Assembly: GCA_014653835.1 (NCBI GenBank)
Contig: JACWDY010000001.1
Location: forward strand, 186,001 to 250,000
Source: Pelagibacterales bacterium SAG-MED28
GTDB lineage: Bacteria; Pseudomonadota; Alphaproteobacteria; Pelagibacterales; Pelagibacteraceae
Direction: 5' to 3'
DNA length: 64,000 nt
The notes beneath the pieces are model-generated. The model was not told the DNA's origin and did not search any database. It saw only the letters and a program-made list of their open reading frames with translations. Positions 17,911 through 25,492 of this stretch are shown one piece after another; position 1 is the stretch's first letter, and every line of letters starts with the position of its first letter. Both the position numbers and the translations under genes were made by a program.

Positions 17911-18723
17911 GTGAAAAATATTTATACTTGGGCAGCTAATCCTGCAAAAAGAACTGTCACTGTGGGTGATATAATAGAAGCTAAAGGAAAAAAAATTCTT
18001 ACTCAAGTAACTGCTAATAACTCATTAGAGGCAAAAGCAGCTGAAGAAGCTGGTTTTGATATGATAATAGGTAGTGCTTCAAACGTTAAGAAGGTTAGAG
18101 AGGGATCTAAATGTCTTTTTTATACTGCGGCACTTGAACTACATAATTATCCTACAGCCGAGGATGTGCTACGTGGTGCCTTCAAAGCTTTAGAAAACGG
18201 TGCTGATGCAGTTATGACTGCAAGAAGTATGGATATAGTTTCTATGCTCGCAAAAGAAGATGTTCCAGTTATGGGTCATTTAGGTCTGGTTCCTAGAAAA
18301 TCTACTTGGATTGGTGGATTAAGAGCTGTAGGCAAAACTGCTGATGAAGCATACGAACTATTTAAAAAATTTAAACGTTTAGAAGATGCTGGAGCTTTTT
18401 CAGCTGAATGTGAAGTTATTCCTGAAAATGTTATGGGCGAAATATCAAAAAGAACAAGTATTGTTACTGTATCTCTTGGATCTGGAAAAAAAGCTGATGT
18501 TATGTATTTATTCATGAATGATATATGTGGTGAACAAGAAAAGTCCCCTAGACATGCAAAGGCTTATACAAATTTAAAAAAGATGAAAGATGACATTGAA
18601 ATTGAAAGAGTCAAAGCACTAAAAGCATTTATCAAAGATAGTTTAGAGGGAAAATTTCCTGGACCTGAAAACTCAGTTAATGTAAACGAAGAAATTTTAG
18701 AAAATTTTAAAAAAAAACTTTAA
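17911..18723 (+). CDS. Divergent PanB-like (PEP-mutase superfamily) enzyme
   Basis: Resembles 3-methyl-2-oxobutanoate hydroxymethyltransferase over 270 residues, notably GHLGLVPRKSTWIGGLRAVGKT (PanB: GHIGL.PQ...GGY...GK) and AECEVIP, with the catalytic Glu near 166. Metal and substrate residues of PanB are absent: the VGDS motif reads IIGSAS (about 52-57) and the VK.EGG motif reads VMTARS (about 101-106). It begins with GTG; the ATG three bases upstream runs straight into a stop. A true PanB role is therefore doubtful; another 2-oxo acid aldolase or lyase is plausible. Confidence 0.65.
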   Translation: MKNIYTWAANPAKRTVTVGDIIEAKGKKILTQVTANNSLEAKAAEEAGFDMIIGSASNVKKVREGSKCLFYTAALELHNYPTAEDVLRGAFKALENGADAVMTARSMDIVSMLAKEDVPVMGHLGLVPRKSTWIGGLRAVGKTADEAYELFKKFKRLEDAGAFSAECEVIPENVMGEISKRTSIVTVSLGSGKKADVMYLFMNDICGEQEKSPRHAKAYTNLKKMKDDIEIERVKALKAFIKDSLEGKFPGPENSVNVNEEILENFKKKL

Positions 18724-19643
18724 TCTTTTTTAATTGGAATAGTTGGATGCCTAGTTGTAGATGTAACAATATTTACACCAAGCTTTGCCTCTCTTAATAT
18801 AATATATAATCCAGCTCCAATTATTAAAAGACTTCCAAAGTAGACATTAAGACCTGGAAGGTCTTGAAACACTAAGTATCCAATAATACCACCAGCAATG
18901 ATTTGGATATATTGGGCAGAGGCAAATATTGATGACGGTAAATGTCTAGCTGAATTTATAACAAAAATTATAGCTACTCCTCTAAATGTACCACCCATCA
19001 AGTTTACAAATAAATCATTAATTGGCATCGGTTTATAAAAATAAACAGCAACAATTCCAGCAAATAAAATCATTAATAATTTTCCATAGATAAGAAAAGA
19101 AAACAAACTTTCCTGTTGTCCGTATTTTCTAACTATTAAATAACTAGCTGCTGGCAGAAACGGCATTATGATAGCAAGTATTCCTATTTTACTAAACTCA
19201 TTACTAAAAGGATCAATAGCTATGATAGCTCCAATAAATCCAATTATAGTTGCCAAATACCTTCTCCAACTAACTTTTTCTTTTAAAAAAATAGCACCCC
19301 CAATTGTTAATAATAAAGGAATAGTAAAAATGATGCTGTAAAGTGTAGTAAGCGGTAAATAATAAGTTGAATAAACGAAACTACTCATAGCCAAAAACAT
19401 TGTTAGGGTTCTAAAAAAATGAACAGTGAAACTTGCCTTTTTTAATTTTTGCCAAGCATGTTTATATTGAGTATAAATTACTACAGTTATTAATGCTGCA
19501 AATGACGAAAACAAAACAATTTGAGTGGAGTGATATCTATTAATTAAATCTTTTGAGATTGTGTCCTGACATACAAATAAAAAGTAGCCTAACAAAGCTA
19601 ACACAAAATTTGTGTAGTTGACCCGCTTAGTTACGGATTGCAT
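18720..19643 (-). CDS. DMT-superfamily (EamA) transporter
   Basis: A 307-residue membrane protein with about ten hydrophobic helices in two EamA repeats, for example LALLGYFLFVCQDTISKDLI at the start and GGIIGYLVFQDLPGLNVYFG near the end. Family members export or import small metabolites; the substrate here is unknown. It converges on the PanB-like gene with a 4-bp overlap of 3' ends. It lies 8 bp after the PhyH-like gene on the same strand, so it may share its transcript. Confidence 0.85.
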   Translation of the reverse strand: MQSVTKRVNYTNFVLALLGYFLFVCQDTISKDLINRYHSTQIVLFSSFAALITVVIYTQYKHAWQKLKKASFTVHFFRTLTMFLAMSSFVYSTYYLPLTTLYSIIFTIPLLLTIGGAIFLKEKVSWRRYLATIIGFIGAIIAIDPFSNEFSKIGILAIIMPFLPAASYLIVRKYGQQESLFSFLIYGKLLMILFAGIVAVYFYKPMPINDLFVNLMGGTFRGVAIIFVINSARHLPSSIFASAQYIQIIAGGIIGYLVFQDLPGLNVYFGSLLIIGAGLYIILREAKLGVNIVTSTTRHPTIPIKKD

Positions 19644-19651
19644 TTAATAAA

Positions 19652-20632
19652 TTATATGACGTTTGGTAAATCTCTTTTTGAGTTTTTAAAAGTTGGTAAT
19701 GGATACTTATAAGTCCATTTTCTTGGAATACATTTATTTTTAGCCTCTTCCCACATCGCTATCCATTGTTTGTAATTATTAACTTTAATTTTTTTTCTAT
19801 TTTTACTTTTTACTACAAAACTTGGTAATGGATCCCTGCCAGAATGTTGTCCTGTTTTGTTGAATCTTAAATCCATACTTATTCTAAAATTTTTTGATTT
19901 ATTTGGAAGAGAGCAATGAATTAAATACCTGCTTAATAAAATAATATCACCAACATTTGCCTCTAAAGCAATAGTTTTTAAATCATCTATTTTTTCTTTA
20001 CCTTTAATTTCAACTTGACCTTTGCTGCCTGTATCATGATTTACTAAACCTAATTTATGACTTTCTTTAACAGCCATCATACATCCATTTTCTATTCTTG
20101 TTTTTGTAAAAGGTATCCAGCAAGTAACTAATTCAGTGCCCTTTTGACCTTTTTTGTTCATTACACCAGCATCTTGGTGCCATGGGGTTCTGCCAACTAA
20201 ACCATCATGTAAATTTTTTTTAGAAATTGCTTTTTCAGGTTGTTTAATTCTAGAATTTTGACAAGGATTAGAAGAAATTTCCTGTCCAAGTATTTTAGAA
20301 ACTTTTTCTAAAATTTTATTATTTTTAATTAGATTAAAGATGGATTGGCTTGCAAAAAAATCGCTGTCTACATTAACATTTTGTGGAAGTCTTATATTAA
20401 AATATTGATCCAATTCTGGAATATTCAATTTAACTAAATGTGAGTATTTCTTTTTAAAGCTTAGCCCTAATACTCTTTTTTTATCTTTTTTAGGAACGAA
20501 TCTATGAACTAGTCTGTTCATGATGAAAGCCATGTCGTTTAATATTGGTTCTAAGTCTAATTTATAATCCAGAACATTTCGAATTCTTACAAAACCGTTT
20601 TTCTCGAATTCTTTTCTAATATTTTGAGCCAT
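19652..20632 (-). CDS. Phytanoyl-CoA dioxygenase (PhyH)-family Fe(II)/2-oxoglutarate oxygenase
   Basis: A 326-residue cytosolic protein. The iron facial triad is visible: HxD in TPWHQDAGVM and a distal His in LLSRYLIHCSLPN, followed by RISMDLRF with the 2-oxoglutarate-binding Arg. The segment CWIPFTKTRIENGCMMAVKES is typical of PhyH proteins, which hydroxylate small carboxylates or acyl groups. It lies 40 bp after livG and 8 bp before the DMT transporter gene, which suggests it acts on a transported compound. Confidence 0.85.
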   Translation of the reverse strand: MAQNIRKEFEKNGFVRIRNVLDYKLDLEPILNDMAFIMNRLVHRFVPKKDKKRVLGLSFKKKYSHLVKLNIPELDQYFNIRLPQNVNVDSDFFASQSIFNLIKNNKILEKVSKILGQEISSNPCQNSRIKQPEKAISKKNLHDGLVGRTPWHQDAGVMNKKGQKGTELVTCWIPFTKTRIENGCMMAVKESHKLGLVNHDTGSKGQVEIKGKEKIDDLKTIALEANVGDIILLSRYLIHCSLPNKSKNFRISMDLRFNKTGQHSGRDPLPSFVVKSKNRKKIKVNNYKQWIAMWEEAKNKCIPRKWTYKYPLPTFKNSKRDLPNVI

Positions 20633-20672
20633 GGAATCTTAAGATAATTACCAAAATAATATCAAAACCAAA

Positions 20673-21470
20673 TTATACTGCAAGTGCTTTTCTCATCTCC
20701 TCATCATCCATTTTCTTACCAAGATAAGCCTCGATCACAGCATTGTCGTCTTTAACTTTCGATGGAGTTCCCTCAGCTATTTTTTGACCATGATCAAATA
20801 CTGTTACTGTATTACAAGTATCCATCACTACTTTAAGAATGTGCTCAATAATAATTAAAGTAAGACCGTACTTGTCTTTTAATTGCATAATAATCTTCAT
20901 GAGGTTATCCACGTTGACTGGTGACAATCCTGCTGCTGGTTCATCTAACATCAACAACTTTGGTTTCATAGCGATGGCTCTTGCTAATACTAATAATCTT
21001 CTCTGACCTCCAGAAAGTTCACTTGCATTTAGTTCAGCATAATCTGCTAAACCTACAAATGATAAAAGCTCCATCATTTCTTCTTTAATGGCTCTCTCTT
21101 GATCCCAAATTTTTTTTCTTCCTACCACCGCATCAATAAAACTATATGGAACTTTGGTATGATAACCAGCCATCACATTATCAATTACTGTCATGTCCTG
21201 ATAAAGTCTTAAAAGTTGAAAAGTTCTAGATAAACCATATCCAGCTATTTTATATGGCGGTGTAAAGGTAATATCATGCCCATCAAACTCAATGTAACTT
21301 CCTGGGTCGCTATCATATATTCCTGAGACTAAGTTAAAGAATGTGCTTTTTCCAGAACCATTCGGTCCAATGATGCCTCTTATTTCATTTTTTTTAAGTT
21401 CAAAATCTACTTTGTCCATAGCTTTTAAACCGCCAAAAGATTTTGTTAGTTGTTTAGTTTTTAAAATCAT
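20673..21470 (-). CDS. Branched-chain-type ABC transporter ATP-binding protein (LivG-like)
   Basis: A 265-residue ATPase with Walker A GPNGSGKSTFFN, signature LSGGQRRLLVLARAI, Walker B LLMLDEPAAGL, and the LivG-type inserts YGLSRTFQLLRLYQDMTV and AAGLSPVNVDNLM. It energises the importer with LivM (overlapping start TAATG), LivH, LivF and the solute-binding protein. Substrates of this HAAT family range from amino acids to aromatic and short-chain carboxylates and urea. Confidence 0.92.
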   Translation of the reverse strand: MILKTKQLTKSFGGLKAMDKVDFELKKNEIRGIIGPNGSGKSTFFNLVSGIYDSDPGSYIEFDGHDITFTPPYKIAGYGLSRTFQLLRLYQDMTVIDNVMAGYHTKVPYSFIDAVVGRKKIWDQERAIKEEMMELLSFVGLADYAELNASELSGGQRRLLVLARAIAMKPKLLMLDEPAAGLSPVNVDNLMKIIMQLKDKYGLTLIIIEHILKVVMDTCNTVTVFDHGQKIAEGTPSKVKDDNAVIEAYLGKKMDDEEMRKALAV

Positions 21471-22459
21471 TATGTTTTTTCTGTTCCTGTTTTCTTTTTA
21501 AATCTTTTTTCTAAAAAATATCTGTCAATAAAACCACCAATACCTTTTGGCATAAATAAAATAGTTAAAACTATAGTTAGACCAAATATTAACAATTGGT
21601 ATTTGTATAAAGGACGAGTTAAATCGTAAACAATTGTAATAATGACTGCTCCAATTATTCCTCCCCAGATATGTCCTAACCCTCCGAGCACAACCATAGC
21701 TAAAAAAGTTACCATCTCAATAACTGTATAGTTATTTGGATGGATATATCCTGGCGGCATATGGGCATATACAGCTCCCGCAGCACCAGCGAACATAGCA
21801 CTTAAAATAAATGCTAATATTTTATACTTCTTTACGTTTATACCGGCAGCAGCAGCACATATTGGATCCTCTCTTATAGACATAAATGCTCGACCAATTC
21901 CTGATCTTAAAATACTAAATGAAAAATAAACGGCAATAATCATTATAGTCATTGAAATAAAATAATATCTATCTGGTGAGTCAAAATTAAATCCCATTAA
22001 AGATGGAGTTGGGATATCTGAAATACCAAAAGTTGATCTAAAGAAATTTCCATTTTCAATAAATAATCTAATTGCCTCTCCTCCACCTAATGTTGCTAAG
22101 GCTAAATAAGGTCCCTCTAATCTAAAAGATGGTATGCCCATTGCTACACCAAAAAATGCAGTAACCACGATTGCTATAGGTAAAGTAACCCAAAAGCCTA
22201 ATCCCAAATAAAGAAATAATGTTCCAGCAGTATACGAACCAACTGCAAAAAGTCCGACGTGGCCTACTGTTACTTGACCGCAATATCCTTTAACAATATT
22301 CAATCCTGCTGCAACCACTATGTTAACAAAAATAAGTGTTGCTAAATGAGATTGATATACATCTGTAAAAATAACAGACGGCACAAGAGCGAGAATACAA
22401 AAAGCTATTATAAATGCGATAAAAGGATAATTTCTAATTAATATTTTAAATTTTCCCAT
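21470..22459 (-). CDS. Branched-chain-type ABC transporter permease (LivM-like)
   Basis: A 329-residue polytopic permease with the LivM signatures GYCGQVTVGHVGLFAVGSYTAG, GPYLALATLGGGEAIRL, MSIREDPICAAAAGINV and GGLGHIWGGIIGAVI. It forms the membrane channel with LivH. It shares TAATG overlaps with livG downstream and with the 2-oxoglutarate-oxygenase gene upstream, so oxygenase and transporter are translated from one message. Confidence 0.92.
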   Translation of the reverse strand: MGKFKILIRNYPFIAFIIAFCILALVPSVIFTDVYQSHLATLIFVNIVVAAGLNIVKGYCGQVTVGHVGLFAVGSYTAGTLFLYLGLGFWVTLPIAIVVTAFFGVAMGIPSFRLEGPYLALATLGGGEAIRLFIENGNFFRSTFGISDIPTPSLMGFNFDSPDRYYFISMTIMIIAVYFSFSILRSGIGRAFMSIREDPICAAAAGINVKKYKILAFILSAMFAGAAGAVYAHMPPGYIHPNNYTVIEMVTFLAMVVLGGLGHIWGGIIGAVIITIVYDLTRPLYKYQLLIFGLTIVLTILFMPKGIGGFIDRYFLEKRFKKKTGTEKT

Positions 22460-23325
22460 TAAACAGCTTCTTTCATAAAATAATCTGAGTCATGACTTGA
22501 TGTTAGTAATTTTTTATTGGTTTTTTTAATTTTTGGAAGATAGCTTACATTCTTGTATTTCCAAACAACAGGTTTGCTTAGCGCATAACTTCCATAAATA
22601 AAAAATCTTTTTTTACCTTTTTCCTCTCTAAATAGTGTTACTCCGTGGTAGGAATTAGGAGTAGATTGAAAAAATATAACGCTTCCCCTTGAAGGTGTAA
22701 ATTCTTTAACTTTTGTTAATTCTGAAATACTGGGGAACCTTTTAAAACTTTTTCTTAACTTCATATCTGCTTTTTTTTTAAATATTGTTAATGATCCACC
22801 ATTCTTTTTAGGGATATCATTGAGGTAAATTAAAAAATTATAAAGTCTTGTCACATCATCTCTGTGTGGTCTTAATCTATAGCCTCCTCTGGAGACAGAA
22901 AAATCAATATCTAAATTAACATCTGGATTTTTATATGATTTTCCTAGCATTTTTACTAATTCTTTAGAATTCATTAATTTTTTATTCGTATATTTCTGAG
23001 CTAAGAATTTCTTTGGCAAGAAAGTGTTTGACCATCCATAAGTTTTAAACGTCTTTTTAAAACAATTTTCAACTTTTCTATAAAACGATTTACTATTAAA
23101 TTGATTATATAATTTTTTCGATAATTTTGATTTTTTTAGATAATTTTTGAAATTTTTTGAACCTTTATTAATTCTATTTCTTCCCCCTTGAATAAGATCA
23201 TCAAAAGATTTAGCTTTTTTAATTTCATTAATAAGTATTTCGCAATCTCTTGCTGATATAGCTTTTTTTCCAACCATCACTGGAAAATTGCTTTTAACTT
23301 TTGATAATTTATTAACAATGATCAT
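22459..23325 (-). CDS. Fe(II)/2-oxoglutarate oxygenase (prolyl-4-hydroxylase-like) inside the ABC operon
   Basis: A 288-residue protein. The C-terminal half has the iron motif HxD in RLRPHRDDVTRLYNFLIYLN, GGSLTIF, and the distal His in STPNSYHGVTLFREEKGKKR, with a nearby Arg for 2-oxoglutarate. The N-terminal half is Lys/Asn-rich and helical. It sits between the solute-binding protein gene and livM, just after the strong hairpin, with a TAATG overlap to livM. Placement suggests it modifies the imported compound or an early metabolite; this is inference. Confidence 0.8.
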   Translation of the reverse strand: MIIVNKLSKVKSNFPVMVGKKAISARDCEILINEIKKAKSFDDLIQGGRNRINKGSKNFKNYLKKSKLSKKLYNQFNSKSFYRKVENCFKKTFKTYGWSNTFLPKKFLAQKYTNKKLMNSKELVKMLGKSYKNPDVNLDIDFSVSRGGYRLRPHRDDVTRLYNFLIYLNDIPKKNGGSLTIFKKKADMKLRKSFKRFPSISELTKVKEFTPSRGSVIFFQSTPNSYHGVTLFREEKGKKRFFIYGSYALSKPVVWKYKNVSYLPKIKKTNKKLLTSSHDSDYFMKEAV

Positions 23326-23346
23326 GTTTGTAATTTCTTAATAAAA

Positions 23347-23376
23347 AATGAGCGGTAATTTTACTTACCGCTCATT
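23347..23376 (-). terminator. 12-bp perfect hairpin after the solute-binding protein gene (attenuating terminator)
   Basis: AATGAGCGGTAA and TTACCGCTCATT form a 12-bp perfect stem with a 6-nt loop. On the minus strand it lies 13 bp past the solute-binding protein stop and is followed by TTTTTTAT, the form of an intrinsic terminator. Because the oxygenase and permease genes follow on the same strand, it probably lets the binding protein be made in excess, a usual pattern in ABC operons. Confidence 0.8.
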
Positions 23377-23389
23377 AATTTTTTATTTA

Positions 23390-24580
23390 TTATAAACCAG
23401 CGCTAGCGTTGAAAGTAACTGTACCTGCAACGGCTGTTTTAAAGTTCTTGCCACCTCTTGTGTACTCAATCATAACAGGAGTTCTGTTACCATCTCTACA
23501 CTCAGGTGATCCTGATTTACAGAAATTAATTGGACCAGATGCTAAACCTCTAAAGTCAGTTGTAGCAGCAATCGCGTCTCTTAAACTATTTCTATCAGCA
23601 GCTAGATCTCCAGAGAATTTAGTCTTTTTAAGAGCTATCTCTAAAATATCTAACAAGTCCATCATTTGAGAAAAATCATGTCCTGGTACAACACCGTATT
23701 TGTCTTTTACCATTTTCACGAATTTTTTAGCTATAGGTCTTTTGTCAGACGCAGCAAATGCAGCAGCATATGTTACACCTTTAGCAGCAGATCCAGCGTT
23801 TGTAGGGATCTCTACTTTTGAACCAATAGAAGCTGTTACTCTGTAAACAGATTTTGGAATTCCAACTTCATATGATTGAACTAGACCACGTACTGTCTCG
23901 TCCATCAGTGCTGAAATTACAAGCACCTCTGGATTAGTAGCTTTAGCTTTTGTTAAGTAACTTCTAAAGTCAGTCTCTTTCTCACCTGACTGAACCATAT
24001 AAGCAGGCTCAACATTATAGTTTTCTCTCATGTAATCAGCTAATGATAATGCAAAATCTTTACCAGCTGCATCAGGACCATAGATATAAGCTATTTTAGT
24101 ACCTTGGTTTTCTGCAGTGTATTTACCTTGTACGATTTTGTAAAATCTAGATGATACAGGCACTCTGAAAATGTATTCACTACCTTTTTTAGTAATGTCT
24201 GCATTTGTAGAGTGAGGTATGATTTGTGGAACTTTAGCTTTAGCAGATACTGGTACCATTGGTAATGTAACTGAACTACAGCTTGATCCAATTATAACGT
24301 GAACTTTATCTTGGTAAGCAAGTTTTGTTGCATTTGCTACACCTTTCTCAGATTTACATTCGTCATTATAAAGTGTTAAGTCAACTTTTTGACCATTAAT
24401 AGTGCCCTCTTTATTCCATAGAGCAACCGTATCAGTAATTAACTCTCCGTGTTTATATCCAACATCTGAAAGCATTCTGAATGAAACACCAATTTTGATT
24501 GTTTCTGCTTGTGCTAATGTCGTGATTACTAAACCTACGGAAAAGATAATTGTCGAAAAAACAAATTTAAGTTTGTTCAT
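23390..24580 (-). CDS. Branched-chain-type ABC transporter solute-binding protein
   Basis: A 396-residue periplasmic receptor with a signal peptide (about 1-25, KLKFVFSTIIFSVGLVITTLAQA) and the type I receptor fold: IKIGVSFRMLSDVGYKHGEL, DDECKSEKG-like NDECKSEKGVANA, VIIGSSCSSVTLP, IIPHSTNADITKKG and YIYGPDAAGKDFAL. Two Cys pairs are likely (ECKSEK with SSCSS; INFCKSGSPECRDG near the C-terminus). The last resembles receptors for aromatic or carboxylic ligands more than for leucine, but the ligand cannot be read from sequence alone. It leads the leftward arm. Confidence 0.9.
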   Translation of the reverse strand: MNKLKFVFSTIIFSVGLVITTLAQAETIKIGVSFRMLSDVGYKHGELITDTVALWNKEGTINGQKVDLTLYNDECKSEKGVANATKLAYQDKVHVIIGSSCSSVTLPMVPVSAKAKVPQIIPHSTNADITKKGSEYIFRVPVSSRFYKIVQGKYTAENQGTKIAYIYGPDAAGKDFALSLADYMRENYNVEPAYMVQSGEKETDFRSYLTKAKATNPEVLVISALMDETVRGLVQSYEVGIPKSVYRVTASIGSKVEIPTNAGSAAKGVTYAAAFAASDKRPIAKKFVKMVKDKYGVVPGHDFSQMMDLLDILEIALKKTKFSGDLAADRNSLRDAIAATTDFRGLASGPINFCKSGSPECRDGNRTPVMIEYTRGGKNFKTAVAGTVTFNASAGL

Positions 24581-24613
24581 ATTTCCCCCATTTGTTATTT
24601 AATTGTTGCTTAG

Positions 24614-24640
24614 GCTATAAAAAAATAGTTATATTGTCAA
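24614..24640 (-). promoter_or_regulatory. Candidate promoter for the solute-binding protein operon
   Basis: On the minus strand a perfect -35 TTGACA (24640-24635) is followed after 15 bp by TATAGC (24619-24614). The 5' leader is then about 33 bases and ends with the Shine-Dalgarno GGGGGAAAT before ATG 24580. The spacing is a little short for sigma-70. Adjacent sequence holds an imperfect inverted repeat ATTGT...AACGTT...ACAAT (24633-24653) that could be an operator for both divergent arms. Confidence 0.45.
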
Positions 24641-24683
24641 AACGTTAAACAATTAATTTAATCAAAAATTTTTTGGGGGAAGA

Positions 24684-25403
24684 TTGTTAAAAGTAAATCA
24701 ACTAGTTTCTGGATATGGAACCGTCCAAATTTTAAATGGAGCAAACATGAAAGTTGATAAACAATCTGTAGTTGCATTGCTTGGTGGAAACGGAACAGGT
24801 AAATCAACAATTTTAAAAGCTGCTTCAGGATTAATTAGATCATGGAAAGGAACTATTGAATTCAACAACGAACAAATTCAAAATTTACCTCCACACGAAA
24901 TTGTAGCAAGAGGTTTAGTTCAAGTTACTCAAGGTAAAGATGTTTTTCCAGCAATGTCAGTCACAGAAAATTTAAGATTAGGGGGTTTTATCTTAAAAAC
25001 AAACCAACAATTAAAAGACAATTTAGAAAAGGTTTTTAATTATTTTCCAAGATTAAATGAAAGAAAAGATCAATTAGCCGCCACCCTTTCTGGAGGAGAG
25101 CTACAAATGTTGTGTATCGGCCGAGGCTTAATGTCAAATCCTAAAATGATAATGTTAGATGAACCTAGTGCTGCCTTAGCACCTCAAATTGTTTTAGATA
25201 TATTTAAGAATATAAATAGAATTAGAAAAGATGGACTAACGGTTTTAGTTGTGGAACAGAATGTTAGAATGGCTTTGCTTTTAGCTGATTATGGTTACGT
25301 TATTAAAGATGGCGTAATAAATGTTGAGGGAGAAAGTAAGAAACTTATGTATGACGAAAGCGTGAAAGAATCTTATTTAGGAGGTACTAAAGCAAATGTT
25401 TGA
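24684..25403 (+). CDS. Branched-chain-type ABC transporter ATP-binding protein (LivF-like)
   Basis: A 239-residue ATPase with Walker A GGNGTGKSTILK, signature LSGGELQMLCIGRGL, Walker B IIMLDEPSAALAP and LivF-type GLVQVTQGKDVFPAMSVTENL. The usual Walker A GPNG reads GGNG. The start is TTG 24684, supported by TTGGGGGAAG just upstream. It opens the long rightward array and completes the importer whose other ATPase (LivG) is on the opposite arm. Confidence 0.92.
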   Translation: MLKVNQLVSGYGTVQILNGANMKVDKQSVVALLGGNGTGKSTILKAASGLIRSWKGTIEFNNEQIQNLPPHEIVARGLVQVTQGKDVFPAMSVTENLRLGGFILKTNQQLKDNLEKVFNYFPRLNERKDQLAATLSGGELQMLCIGRGLMSNPKMIMLDEPSAALAPQIVLDIFKNINRIRKDGLTVLVVEQNVRMALLLADYGYVIKDGVINVEGESKKLMYDESVKESYLGGTKANV

Positions 25404-25492
25404 AAAATTTAGGTTAGGAAAAAAGAGGAGAAAATATTATATTTACTATTTTTATATTAATTTATGTTGTTTATTGTCTAAATAGTCCTGAC

